A stretch of DNA of 64,000 nt from Byssochlamys sp. IMV 00236. Lineage: Eukaryota; Ascomycota; Eurotiomycetes; Eurotiales; Thermoascaceae. The first letter of the stretch is position 1, and each line of letters starts with the position of its first letter. Shown in pieces: positions 1 through 12,701 of the stretch. The DNA lies in assembly GCA_001931875.2 (NCBI GenBank), contig MSJH02000772.1, positions 1 to 64,000 of the forward strand, written 5' to 3'. A program made the position numbers and the translations under genes. The notes below the pieces were generated by a model, which worked only from the letters and a program-made list of their open reading frames with translations, was not told where the DNA came from and made no database searches.

Positions 1-3000
1 TATATAAGATTTTCTTTAGAAGTTATAATTTATTAATTATATATAGATTTTTTATTAACTTATTAAGAGAATAATTTAGAAAGTATTTTTTATTTAAAAT
101 AATAATAGTAGTTAAATATATATTCTTTAATTTAATAACTTAAGCTTTTAAGAAAAATTATATATTATATATAATAATACTATATTAGCACTATAGTTTA
201 TAAATATATATATTTCTATAGCTATAACTCTATATATATATATATTTAATAATATCTTAAAAGACTTTCTTTATAGTTTTATTTTTAAATTAATATAATA
301 ATATTATATTTAAACTATTTTTTAGCTATAGATTTAAAGGTCTATAACTAATAATAATATAAAATAATATAGAGCTTTAATATCTATAATACTACAAACT
401 GTATAAACTATTTAAACTAAACTATTTAAGTTAATCTAACTTAAGTTAGTTTAGCGTATAATCTTAATAAATACTTTAGTTTTTTTAGTTTTAAACCGAA
501 CTATTAGAATATAATTCAGTTTAAGTATAGTTTTTCTACTCTAAACTAAAAACTGCTATAGGCAGTTTAACCCCCCCTTTAAACCGAACCGAACCGCCTA
601 TATAACTACTCTAGATTATATAGCTAGTATACTCCTTTAAGCTAAAATCGCCCTAGCATAAAGTATATAGATAGACTTTAATTATAATCTTAAGAGTATT
701 TAATAGGTCCTATTTAATAAATAAAACCCCTATATATATTATAATAGCATTAGGTAAGAATTCTAATAGGGAGTTATTATAATACTTAATTATTATATTA
801 ATAAAATCTATAGTAATTAAATCCCTAAGATAGATATATTCCTTTATAACTATATAGAAGTTAAAGACTAATTATAAGGCCTTTAGTATTGCCTATATTA
901 AGTTTAGAACTATAATACCTATAATAGTATAATAATTAGTATTAATAATAGCAGATATAATAATAAAGTAATAGAGAGGAATTAAATTAAATACTATTTA
1001 ATATAAATAAATAACTGTAGTTTAGATAAGAAATAATATATAATAGAGCAGACTAACTTACAGGTAAAATATCCTTTATATATAGAAATTAATAGCATAA
1101 TCTTAGGGAAGTAATCTTAGGGAAATAATCTTAATTTTCTAGAATATTTTTAGCAGTAATATAATCTTAATAATAGCATAATTTTAATTACCCTATTAAG
1201 GATAAATCTTAAATAGTCTTATATTATTAAAATTAGTAAAGTCTAATTCTATTAAATCTAATAATACAGTTCCTAATAAATAAAGTAAATCTAAGGCTAA
1301 AGCTAAGACTAATAGAGCGGGTAAAACAAGTAAATTAGGGGGTAAGATAAGGAAATATTAAAGAATCTCTAGGTAAACCTTATTAATAGTTAATTAAGCT
1401 TCATTATTTAAAGAAAAAAAAATTAATAAATTCTAGGCTCAAATTATTTATAATATAATAATATAGAATTAATTATAGGTAAAAATAGAGATTTATAGAT
1501 TTATCTTAATATACTTTAAAAACTGCCCCTAGGACTTATTAATAATTATAGTAAAGGCTAGCTAAATAGAGAATTAAAGACAGTATAATATAAAGTAAAA
1601 CTTATTAAAGGCTATTATTAGCTTAATATAAAAAATAAGATAAATCTCCCTATTAAAATTATTATTATTAAGGCAAATTTTTAAATAATAGGTAATTATA
1701 TATAGTAAGATTAACTAAATATTATTATAAAGTCCTTTTAAGAGATTTATATTATATATTAAGATAAGAAGAACCCCTATTTTTATCTATAGCTTAGCTA
1801 AAGAGATCTTAGCTAAGATAATATTATAAAAGGTTTTAATACTAATCTTCTTATATAGTAGACCTTTATTAAAATTATAAATATCTACTAAATATAATAT
1901 AATAATATCCTTAAGGAATTAAGCTAGTAAGTAAGTATTAATAGATTTAACATCTATATTTTAAGGGGTTAAAATAATATAACTATAAAAAAATCCTAGG
2001 TTTTAAGAGGTAGTTTATAGGTTATAAAGCAAATAAATATAATTAATAAACTTATCTATATTAATAGTCTAGTAAATAAAGGATAATAATAAAATACTGC
2101 CTATTAATTTTAGCTTATAGCTAAATTATAATAACTAATAAATTAATTAATAATTCTCTTAGTTTATTATTTTTAACTATATATTTTTTATAAGCAATAA
2201 TACCTATAACTAATTAAAGATATAGATATATTAAAGATAGGCTTCTATAATCTATACCTAATTATTATAAGAGATAATAGGCAGAATCTATTAAAAATTA
2301 TCTCCTAGAATAGTTAAAATATTACTAAAAGACTTATTATATCTAGGCAAGTTATAGTAGAGGTCCTATAAGGTATAATCTATAGTATTATATATATAAT
2401 AATATATTATTATTATCTTATCTCAGATAATTAAAGAGATTACCTAAATAAGGTCTATTAAATATAAGCTATAGCTAATATAGTAGATTAACTTCTCCTT
2501 AATATTAATTAGAATATAAAATTATTTATAGATAATATAACCTCTAAAAAGAAATAAAATAATAATCTCTATTAAGGCAATATAAAAAATAATCTTACTC
2601 TAGGACTAAAAATAGCTATATAATATAGTATAAAAAAAGGTCTTTCTTATACCCTTAAGACTATAAAGGAAGAAATAAATATTTATTAGGGTATTTATTA
2701 TAACTTTAATAATTATATTAAAAGCCTAATATTAGTTATAATTTAATTATAGGATAAGATCCTCTACTTATTAAATAAGTTTAATATAATTATAGCTTAT
2801 CTCCTAGAGAATCTTTAAATTTAAGATAGCCTTATACTAATTATTTAAATAAAGAGAGAGCTAATAATCTTCTAAAGTCTTCTCTTTTATTAAAAGATTA
2901 ATAATAATAAAAAAAAGGCTATAATTATAATAAAGAATATAATTAAGAATAAGATTATATTATAATTAATTATACTAGATATAATACTTTAAGTTATTAT

Positions 3001-6000
3001 AGATATTATCCTTATATTTCTCTTAAAGCCTGCTAGTATTTAAAAGATCTTTAAAAATTATTACTATAAAAAGTAATTAGTAAAGCTAATAGCTAGTCTC
3101 TATATAATAAGCTTTCTTAAAGTATAGGTCCTATTTATTTTTATTCTATAAAATCCTATAAGTATAATAGGCCTTATAAAATATTAGATAGATATAACTA
3201 TCTATAGTCTAAATATCCTTAAAGCTTATAGGCTTATAGACTATTATAAGCAGATAATAAAAGAAGTAAATTTCTCTATAAAGTAATAATACCTGCTTTA
3301 TTTAACTAATTTAAAAGGCCTTTATTTAATAATATACTTATTTCTTTTCTTTCTATTTCTAAGTAAAATAGTAAAAAAAGTTATAAAATAATAATAGCCT
3401 AAGATCTTTTATATTAGCTTTATATAATAATAGTAATAAAAGTTTACCTACTCTCTTATTAGTATTATACTAAAAAAAGGCTAATAACTTTAATAATACC
3501 TACTCTAAATAATTAATAAGCTTTTTAATAAATATCTCTATATTATAAATAATAGGATAGTCCTCTAGTAAGTAAATATAGAGGGTATAAATATTAAGAC
3601 TAATCCTATAGGTAAAGAATTTAAAGAAATACTAGATTACTTCTAATATCCTAATATAACAGCTATTAATATAATTATAAATCTTATTAATATCTATATC
3701 TAGCTCTATAATTATATAGTTAGGTCCTTTATAAATATACTTATATAAGTATTTAATTATCTTAATATTACTATATACCTCTATATTAATATAGGCCTTA
3801 TACTGCTATATTAGGTAAGGGTTATAAGGAATAATCTATTTATTCCTAATCTCTAAGAAGCTATTTATTTTAATTAGGTTCTAGATCTAAATCTATATCT
3901 CCTTTCCTTAATAATATTTAAGATAAGAGTCTTTAGTTAAGATAGTCTCCTTATAAAAGGGCTTAAAAAAGTCCTTTAAGTATTTTAATACCCTATTAAT
4001 CTCTTTTATATAAGAGGTCTTAAAATTATAATAGCTATATAATTAGTAGATTAAATTAGTAATAATAATATTATAAAGCTTAAGATTCTATTATTTCTAG
4101 AATTCTAGCTATTTAAAGGTTACTTAGCTATTAATAATAGGCCTAGGCTTATTAATAATAGGGATCTCTATATAAATAATTTTATTAATATATTTAACAA
4201 TAAGTATTTTAAAGCTATCTTTAATCTAGAGAAAGAAATAGATATAAAAGAGACTATATTTTTAATATTTAACTACCTAGACATTAGTAATATATTCTTT
4301 AAAGATTAAATCCTTATATAGCTTAAATATAAGTTCTAGTAATTTAATATAAAATATATAAATTATTAAATTAAGGTAATTCTCCTAAGATTAAATAAGA
4401 ATACCAATTATATCCTTAATAAGTTTAGCCTAAATCTTATCTTAATATAGGTTTACTATAAAAATAATAAAAAGGTAAAACTTTTTAAATTTATAAATAA
4501 TAGCTATAAAGTTTTAATAGCGCTATTATATAAAATAATTACTATCTATAAAGCTTAATAAAAAGATATATAATTTACCTATATTAGCAGAATTAATACT
4601 AGTAGCTATAATAAGAGCTATTCTAATAATATTATATCTCTTAGCTTAGAGTTTATTCTAATATTATTTAAACTAATTTAACTTATATTATTTAATAGAT
4701 AATTATAGATCTATAATAAATTACTAGTAAAGATAGCTAGCATATTATACTATATTAAAATTATTTAAATATTAAAATAAAAGCCAGTAATAATAGATAA
4801 ATAATATAATTTATATTTATTAATACTCTTAGCCCCTATAAATAAGACTTAACAGCTAAAATTATTAGTGCTAACCCCTTTTACCCTAAAAAAAAATATA
4901 TATTAAAGAGGAATATATAGCGAGTATAAATAATAAATTAATATAAGATATTATCTTAAACTAATTTACTAAATTATTAAAGAGCCCTAAAAAGCTAATA
5001 TAATCTCTTTAGTTTTATCTTTATATTATAGCTATAGGTTATGTTTAAAAATAACCTAAGGTATATTATTATTATTTCTAGAGTAGATATTATCTTCTAA
5101 TATCTTATTACTATTAGGTATAATATCTATATTCTCTTCTAACTAATTAGATATTAAGCATTATAAAAAAAGGGATTTAATAAGATAAAGATAGATATTA
5201 TAAAAACTTATCTAATTATACTTCTCTATAATATTTAAAATAAAGCCTACTAGTTCTATTATTATAATTACTAGATTATAAGAATACCTATTATTTTTAT
5301 TAGGGATTAAATATAATTATAGGGTAAGATATAGGTATTATAGTCTTTAATTAATATAATACTTAAGAATATTATAAGTATAATAGAAAATCCTTTAAAA
5401 TAGATTAACCCTATAGAGTAATATATCTAATTATTATATAATTTTAGTATATATTTAAAGTATTAAACTATATTCTTACTATATCTAATCTATCTCTTAA
5501 AGATTAAAAAAATAGAGCTATATAAAGGAGAGTATTACTTTATATAGGGGGCTAATTTAATAATAAAATATTCCCTGTAATTAAAAGATCTACTAGTATT
5601 ATTAAGGGGCTAGATATTAGCTGTTTATATAGGTTATAGAGATAAAGGCTAGTAATATATTAATTAACTAGATATTTTTATAAAAGAGAATTAACTTTAA
5701 GTTATTATTATTAAAATATTCTTTTAATAATAATAGCAGCTCCTATATTAATTCTATATTAAGGCTAGATTTTATATTACTATTCTTATAGTAATAATTA
5801 AAGATATTACTATTAATAATAATCTTATAGCTCTAGAATAAAGTATAATAATATTTATATTAAATATCTATATAGCTAAAGAATAATTATTGCTATTTTA
5901 TTATTAATAAATAAAAGGCCCTAGAGATAGTTTTAATAACTTATAATTTAATTCTAATTATTTTTATAGAAGATCTGCTTTAAAATATTTTAAGATAATA

Positions 6001-8716
6001 ATTATAGATATTATAGGCAGTATTCTCTATAAAATAGTTCTAATATTAGGGATTTATATAATATAAAGAGTAATATGCAGGCTATATAGCCTTTAAGATA
6101 AAAAAAAAGATTATTTATAATTACTATTAGATTTATAATTAGAAGACTAAGATTAAAACCTCCTTAGTTAGGTTTATTAATATATTTAGGCTTAGAGATA
6201 GAATTATATATAATATAAACTTTATAATAGTATATAAGATAAATTAAAAATAATTAAAATAGCCTAAGAAGAAGACCTGCTAGAGAATTTATTAAGAGAC
6301 TTAATTAATTTAAAAGAGAAGATATTTTATAATAATAACTTAATTATAATATAATTTATAAAAAGATTAATAAATAATAATAAAGATAATAGAGATAATT
6401 ATCTTATTAAAATTATTAAAGATATTAGTAATAATATATAAAATAATAAAATAGGTTAAATCTAGCTATAAGACTAGCTAGTAAGAATAGAAGATATAAA
6501 ATAAGCCCCTATTCTTATAATAATAGCTATTAGTACTTAAATTATTATTAAACTTAATAATAAGCGCTGCTATTATATATAACTATAATACTAAGATTAT
6601 TTAAGACTTATATATATATTATAACTATATTATATATAATACTTATAGTTATTAACTTATTTAAACTATCCTTTAATAATTTATTATTAATAGCTATTAT
6701 AAATAATATTAAAAGATAGAGAAATATAATAGTTATATTAAATATAGTATTAAGATATAATCTAGGCAGATATAATAAATAGTTAATAGATAAATTTATA
6801 TAAATACCCTATTACATATAACTGGGCCTTAAGTATATATTTAATATAGCCCCTTTTAGCCAATAGATAATATAGATTATATAGATTATATAGATTATAT
6901 TAATATATAATATTGCTAAAAACTATTAAAAATAACCTAGATAATCTTAAAAGTATAGGCCTTATATTAATATTAAAATAGCTAAAATAGCAATATATTA
7001 AAAAATTAAAATAAAATATATTAAAAATTTAAGATAAAATATAATAGAGAAGTAAGGCAAGCTATAGCAATTTATCTTAAGATTAATATCTAAAAATAAG
7101 ATAAGATAAAATAATCCTAGGGGCTAAAATTAACCTTATAAGAGATATTCTATCTATTATTTAAAGAGAGTTATATAAGTATTATAAAATCTTATCTTAA
7201 TATCTTATTAATATATCTTATTACTTTAAAGTTTATTATATAATTAAAATTAATTAACTCGCTATAAAATATATAGCCTTAATTTCTAATATTTTTAATA
7301 CTCTTAACCTAATTTTAAATATATCTTTTTCTAATAAAATAATTAGATAAAGATAATTATATTAACGGCCTATATAGCAATTAAAGGCATTATCTTATTA
7401 ATTAAATATATAACCCTAATTAGGTCTTATTAGAGATTATATATAGAAATATAAAAACTAATATAATAAATATTCCCTTCTTTAAATATAATTAACCTCT
7501 TACTAACTAATATAGCCTATTAATAGCCTAGATATATCTTACCTTCTATTAAACTAAGTAAACTAAATAAATTAAATAAGATTAAAGACTTAAAATATAA
7601 AGATAATAAAAGGTTATAGGTAAAAAAGTCTTAAATATTATTAGATATATCTTATTTTAATAATTATAATTATAATAAGATATTTAATAATAATAATAAT
7701 AATAATAATAGCACTTACTATATACTAATACTAATAAGTATTAATATTAAGCCTATTATTAAAGATATAATAATTTATACTTAAATTAATAACTATAGAA
7801 TAATAATATTTTTAGATAATAATAATCTTTTTAAAGTATTAAATATATTATAGCGCGATAATTATTAAGGTACTGCTAAAGTATATTAATAATAGCGCTA
7901 TTAGCTTTAAGAATATTTTATATCTCTAGTTTTATTTCTTAGCTAGTTAGTACTTTATAATTAGTTAGAACTTAAATTAATTAATATAAAGGATTTAACC
8001 TAGATATTAATATTATACTATAATTTAGTATTATATAATAATATATATATTTTAATATAATAAGTATAGTAGTAATAGTATTATTATAAGAAGATATATT
8101 AAAACTTAATATAAAGTCTTTAAGCAAGTAAATATTAAGAAAAAAAAAAGGTATTTAGCTTTAGAGCTTAGAATAAAGCTAGAGAAAAAGCTCTAGCTAT
8201 AAACTGATATAATAAACTAATAATAATCTAATATTAAACTAATACTAAATAATAATAGAAAGATAAAGCTAATTATTTTATTTTAAATAACTAAAAGATA
8301 TCTTCTTGCTATCCTTATTCCTCTCCTATTTTACTTATAGACTTTTTAAAGACTTTAAGTAAAAGTATATAATCTCTTAACTAATTATATTCTTTATATT
8401 AATCCTTTCTATTATAATATTAACTATAGGCATTTTTAATATTTATATCTCTAGTTATTATGCCTAACTATACTAGCTTAGCATATATATTTAGCTAATA
8501 AGCAAAGCTGGAGATTAGCAGGTCTAAAAGATTTTAATATTTATATCTTTAATTGCTATACCTAACTATACCGGCTTAATATTAGCTTTTAATCATTAAA
8601 AGGCCCTAAAAATTAGTAGGTTTAAAAAGTTTTAATATTCTTACAGATAGTTATTCTATATAACTATACTAACTTAGTATTTACTATTAGCTAATAAGAA
8701 GACTTAAATCTCTGCC
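1..8716. repeat. Extremely AT-rich, RIP-like degenerate repeat block
   Basis: This stretch is built almost wholly from TA, TTA, AAT and TAG words, with very few C or G, and contains no open reading frame of useful length on either strand. CpA and TpG are strikingly rare, as expected where repeat-induced point mutation has turned C into T on both strands. Many of the surviving CpA or TpG lie in GCA or TGC. Simple repeats occur inside, for example a 9-bp TATAGATTA unit repeated three times at 6871-6900 and an AAT run near 7685-7711. I read it as one or more ancient transposons mutated beyond recognition, that is, an AT isochore. It could be subtelomeric or pericentromeric, but the window does not show which. 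No telomere repeat is visible at position 1. Confidence 0.85.
8434..8705. repeat. Degenerate 98-bp tandem repeat, about three copies
   Basis: The word TTTTAAT recurs ending at 8440, 8538 and 8636, exactly 98 bp apart. Each time it is followed by a similar text: ATTTATATCT-like, then CTAACTATAC or AACTATAC, then a CTTAG/CTTAA-like word, then AGCTAATAAG or a relative. The first two copies also share an AGCAGGTCTAAAAG / AGTAGGTTTAAAAAG block. Copies differ at many positions, mostly C/T and G/A, which fits RIP acting on a tandem array. The third copy runs into the GC-rich junction. Confidence 0.7.
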
Positions 8717-8793
8717 GGCCTAAGGCATTTCTATATAGTTGGTCGCTCTATACGGGCGGGTTCTGCGTCTCCGGGGATCTGATTGGCCTAAGG
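8717..8793. repeat. GC-rich junction block flanked by 9-bp direct repeats
   Basis: The 9-mer GGCCTAAGG is found at 8717-8725 and again at 8785-8793. Between them is a GC-rich segment of unlike composition to the AT block on its left. The layout resembles an unmutated end of a DNA transposon, but I found no matching inverted copy, so this identity is only a suggestion. The regulator gene at 8825 ends only 31 nt further right. Confidence 0.4.
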
Positions 8794-8824
8794 GGACTTA
8801 ACGCTAAAGTTTTATAACATTTAC

Positions 8825-10481
8825 TTAGATTGAACTCTGCATGATAGCCATTGAATTCAACCCACAGTCCTTCGCACGCCAGATCTCTTGGAGAGTCTCT
8901 CGCGCCCGACGAAAATGTCGCATCTGGAAATGATTCTCCAGCCCATACAGTACTCTGACCGCCGACTCTCGCTCCAGCACGTGCTTGCTCATCAGGTCCG
9001 GCGCAATAATGCTCATCGGCCAGAGAAGGATATTTCCCACTGGAGAATGAGCCGGTAGGAGATTCAGCAGCCGGATCGCGTGACGGTGATAGTGGAAAGG
9101 ATCGTTGTCTTCTTGCATGGAATCTGGGAATCGCTCATTCTCAAAGCCGACCATATGCCCATAGTGAATGATGGCGGCCGCTCGGTAAATCTCTGCAGCA
9201 ATATCGTAATCTGAGGATTGCGAAGACTTCATTCCTGGTGATATTCCGCTAGATTTCTCTAGACAATGACTAGGAAACCAGTTCAGGTTCCCGTCCCAGT
9301 TGCTGATATGGGATAATGTGACTGATTGGTCACCGATGTTGATCCGTGCGATTAGACTTGGATAGTAATATTGATCGCTATACATTTCATCATTTGATAG
9401 TGTTGCTGTCGGTGCTGAAGTGTTAGTCATATCGATATAAAACCACGATAATGTCCTCATCCGCAGCGACGTCGAAGCCACAAGGTCATTATACGCAAAC
9501 ATATGGAGTAAGAACCGATAATGCTCACTGCTCCGGTACTGCGGAGAGAATATCCTCTCTGCGTTATTGAATATGTGACTGATAAAGTCAAGATGCGGCT
9601 TCCAGTTCTGGTGATCTTCCCCGGAGAGCTTTTCATAGATCAGCATGATTGTGACGCATGTCACTAGACATAGTAAGTCTGTACTTGCTGTAGGGTTGAG
9701 AGCTTGCGGGCTGGAGATTTCATTGTGGATGTTGCTTAATGTCTTTCGGCAGATTTCGATCGTACGTTGTTTTGCGCGGAGGGTTTCTTGTTGGAGATCG
9801 TCCCATTCATCGCCCCATGTTTGGGCACCACTGAGGGCAAGTAGAGCTGTCAAAACAGTGTCGCTAGTGATGGCCCTTGGAAGGAGGATGGAAAGGAATG
9901 GATTGGATGGTGTTTGGCAGCTGGGGTAGATTCTGGAGAAGCGGTTTATGTATCGGTCGAAAAGAAGTGCTTGTTTTGGGTTGAGATGTCGAGGATTGAT
10001 TCGAAGGGATTCATGAAGAGGGAAACTGATTTGATTCAATGGTGTCTCGTCGGATATAGAGTCGATATCATCGTGAGGAATCTCGCTGATTGAGCCAGGA
10101 CCGTTCCCAGATTGACCTCTACCCTGAGCTTCAAACCCCTGAGACGTCTGGGAAGGTATTCTCGGAAGAGCACTATGTTTAGAACCAACTCTTTCATTAT
10201 TCCCTTTCGGACCCCGTCTCTTCATACCTATGCGTCGTCGATCATCTTCCCAGACGATCTCGGCTGTGTATCCAGCACATGAGAGACCGAGCCTATCGCA
10301 GTTGTGGCAGGCCGGGACTCTCCCATCGCATTTCTTCTTCCTATATCAAGGCATCATGTCAAGATCATAGGACGAGAAATGTCTGAATTGCAACTACATG
10401 GAGTCCGAGTCAGGGATACCTCTTTCTGCATGTCCAGCATCCATCTCGTGTACGTCGAGTTGCTAATGCCTTTGATGTCAT
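8825..10481 (-). CDS. Zn2Cys6 transcription factor with Fungal_trans_2-type domain
   Basis: Two exons: 10481-10420 and 10340-8825, with a 79-nt intron splitting the zinc cluster; 525 residues. The start MTSKALATRR is followed by CWTCRKR from exon 1 joined to KKKCDGRVPACHNCDRLGLSC from exon 2. This gives a perfect C-X2-C-X6-C-X6-C-X2-C-X6-C binuclear zinc motif at about residues 15-42, which decides both the intron and the start. From about residue 145 the text LLFDRYINRFSRIYPS...NPFLSILLPRA matches the PF11951 regulatory domain (family knowledge), which continues to near the C-terminus. It is a nuclear DNA-binding regulator, targets unknown. It is divergent from the dioxygenase gene at 11251, 769 nt away, so the two may share a control region. 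The end MAIMQSSI is short for the family, and the AT-rich block begins within about 110 nt, leaving little room for a 3' UTR. Confidence 0.88.
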
Positions 10482-11250
10482 AGTTGACAAGGGATTTTCG
10501 TGTTTCTGCTCATCTTTTGCGAGGAGAGAGACCCTCATGAGGAGGGATCGAGGGAAATATTATTCGTCGCGCTTTAGTTATTGGCTGTCAATCTATCTAG
10601 TGCGAATTTTCGACTCTGGTATGAAGCAGTGGGAAATCATGGAACAGATAGTTGAGTAAGAGCTGCGATAGCGACCACCTCAACAGGCGTAATTGGCACT
10701 TTTCTGGGGATATTGAAAAGAAATAGACTTGCCGGGTTCATCATTGTTGGATGAAGACAAAAAGGACAGGGATTGTTTCCCGCTCATTATTGTGTTATCT
10801 TAGGCGGGGTTCTGGCCTTCTGGTATCTGTTTGGCGGTTCGTATTACCGTTTTGGGTATGGATTGACAACCAACTATATGAATCATTCTGGAATACGGGC
10901 CTCTCAGAATTCAAACGTCTATCTGTAATTGTACCAGGATAGATCTTGTGATGCACGCCTCTTGCTGATGATTCTTGTGACTTGGATGTGTTGGATTAGG
11001 TGCCTGCTTTGGCGGTTCGAATAACCGGTTCGAGTAACTGAAGGTCCAGGAACGTGACCTGGCGTTGATGGCTGATCCGATCTGCTTGAACAATATAGTC
11101 GTTTTGAAACTATATATTGAGGTGACTCTGTCCTAATTGTTGAATACTGTGTCCTATTTCATATAAAACCGATCAAGTCTTGATACCAGATTCAGTATCT
11201 ACTGCCTCCTCATACCCCAACACAATCAAGCGCAAGGGACACTCTTCAAC
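10482..11250. promoter_or_regulatory. Divergent promoter region between regulator and dioxygenase
   Basis: The gap of 769 nt lies between two divergent starts. A TATA-like TATAAAA sits at 11162-11168, 83-89 nt before the dioxygenase start. Short ORFs inside (for example 10751-10942) show no protein character. No RNA gene seen. Confidence 0.5.
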
Positions 11251-12452
11251 ATGGCTCCAGCAATCCTCGAAGACCATAATAGCACCACACAAATTCACGA
11301 GTCTATCCCTGCTGATATCGCTATCAAATCCTCATCAGACTCTTTCAACCCGGACAAGCACCTCGCGTACCAACCTCCCGCGAGGACTCACACACTCAAA
11401 GACTTGCACCTCGATGAGTCCCCCATCTCCCCCATCGCCTCGACAGATCCATTTCCCTTCCTATCAGCGGAGGGTGTTCATGCCTTCCGCCGCGAAATCT
11501 TCTCCTCGGACGTTCTGGCCAACTGCATGTACTATACGCGTCCTGGATCTGTTCAGATACGCGGCATGGCGCCACGATACGCTCCATTCACGTATGCGTT
11601 TTGGACATCACCCGAGGTTTTGGCAATTGTGAGCAGCCTCGCGGGCGTGGACCTAGTGCCTGTCATGGACCACGAGATTGCGCATACTAATGTGCAGTTG
11701 GGTCCGAAAGGAGTGGATGGTGTCAAAGATACGCCAGTTGAGCCGCCAGAGGCTCCTCCTCAAGTGACTGGGGATCACACTCACATGCCAGAGGTCAAGA
11801 AAGCAGAGGCATTGGTACCGTGGCATCGAGACTCTCATCCATTTGTCTGCGTGGTTATGCTCTCCGATGCGAGGTATATGATAGATGGGGAGACGGAACT
11901 TCGGAAGGGCGATGGCACCACGATTAAGGTGAAATCACCAGGAATCGTATGTGATTATGATAATCCTATAAGTTTGAGGAATAGTTCACTGACGCGAAAC
12001 AACAAATCCTTCAGGGTGGAGCCGTTGTCCTCCAGGGCCGCCATGTTAGCCACCTTGCGATTCCTGCGGCCAATATGCCGGAGCGTATCACGATGGTCAC
12101 ATCGTTCCGGCCGCGCTCGCCTTTGCTCTTAGATGACTCGACTTGCATGAACGTACGTAACAAGTCGTGTCTTTCTGAGATGTACTACCAGTGGACAGAA
12201 TACCGCCTGCGCCTGCTTAGTGAGCGGTTCCAGCATGAGGCAGACCAGCTAAGGACGCGGTATGCGGATGCGGTACGCAGGACTGACCCTGAGGGATTGC
12301 CGGGGCATTGCCTTGAGGAAACTGTTGATTTGCAGTATATGAAGACTTGGATGGAGGAGCAGATGCGGTATATGCGCCAGACGCTCTTTGAAATGCGGCC
12401 CGTAACGGCAGATGATAACGTGCTAAAAGATACACTTGAGAGAGGGGAGTGA
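11251..12452 (+). CDS. Fungal 2-oxoglutarate/Fe(II)-dependent dioxygenase
   Basis: Two exons, 11251-11946 and 12015-12452, separated by a 68-nt intron with a CTGAC branch site; 377 residues. The iron-binding facial triad is visible: H192 and D194 in WHRDSHPF, and a distal His, most likely H245 in GRHVSHLA. The conserved stretch ERITMVTSFRPRSP follows. The second half, with SEMYYQWTEYRLRLL and a helical charged tail, matches an uncharacterised fungal family of cytosolic 2OG oxygenases about 380 residues long that I recall. Substrate unknown. No signal peptide or membrane segment. Reading through the intron would give a stop, so splicing is needed to join the triad. It is convergent with the amidohydrolase at 12702 and divergent from the regulator at 10481, suggesting a three-gene group. 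The phytanoyl-CoA hydroxylase family is a less likely alternative. Confidence 0.85.
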
Positions 12453-12701
12453 TTGACTTAAGTCATAGGATGTAGGGTAACTACAAATTCTATCCAGAGG
12501 CCTGCCACTCCCCTTTCTTTATGCTGGCTGTTTTTTCCAATAACTATTTTCAGTATCTCGAAAGTGGCAGAAGCATCTCATAACGATGGCAGAAATCATA
12601 TTCTTCGTTAAACATAAGAAATATAAAGGAGCGAATAGCCATGGCGAGTAGCATCTAAGTACATAATCCAACTCATACGATAACCCCGCAGGCATAGCCC
12701 A

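Noticed and set aside
1..60. Telomere at the left edge
   Set aside because: No TTAGGG/CCCTAA array; the edge is plain AT-rich sequence.
9645..9929. 94-codon plus-strand ORF inside the first regulator gene
   Set aside because: Antisense shadow of the coding exon; no family character.
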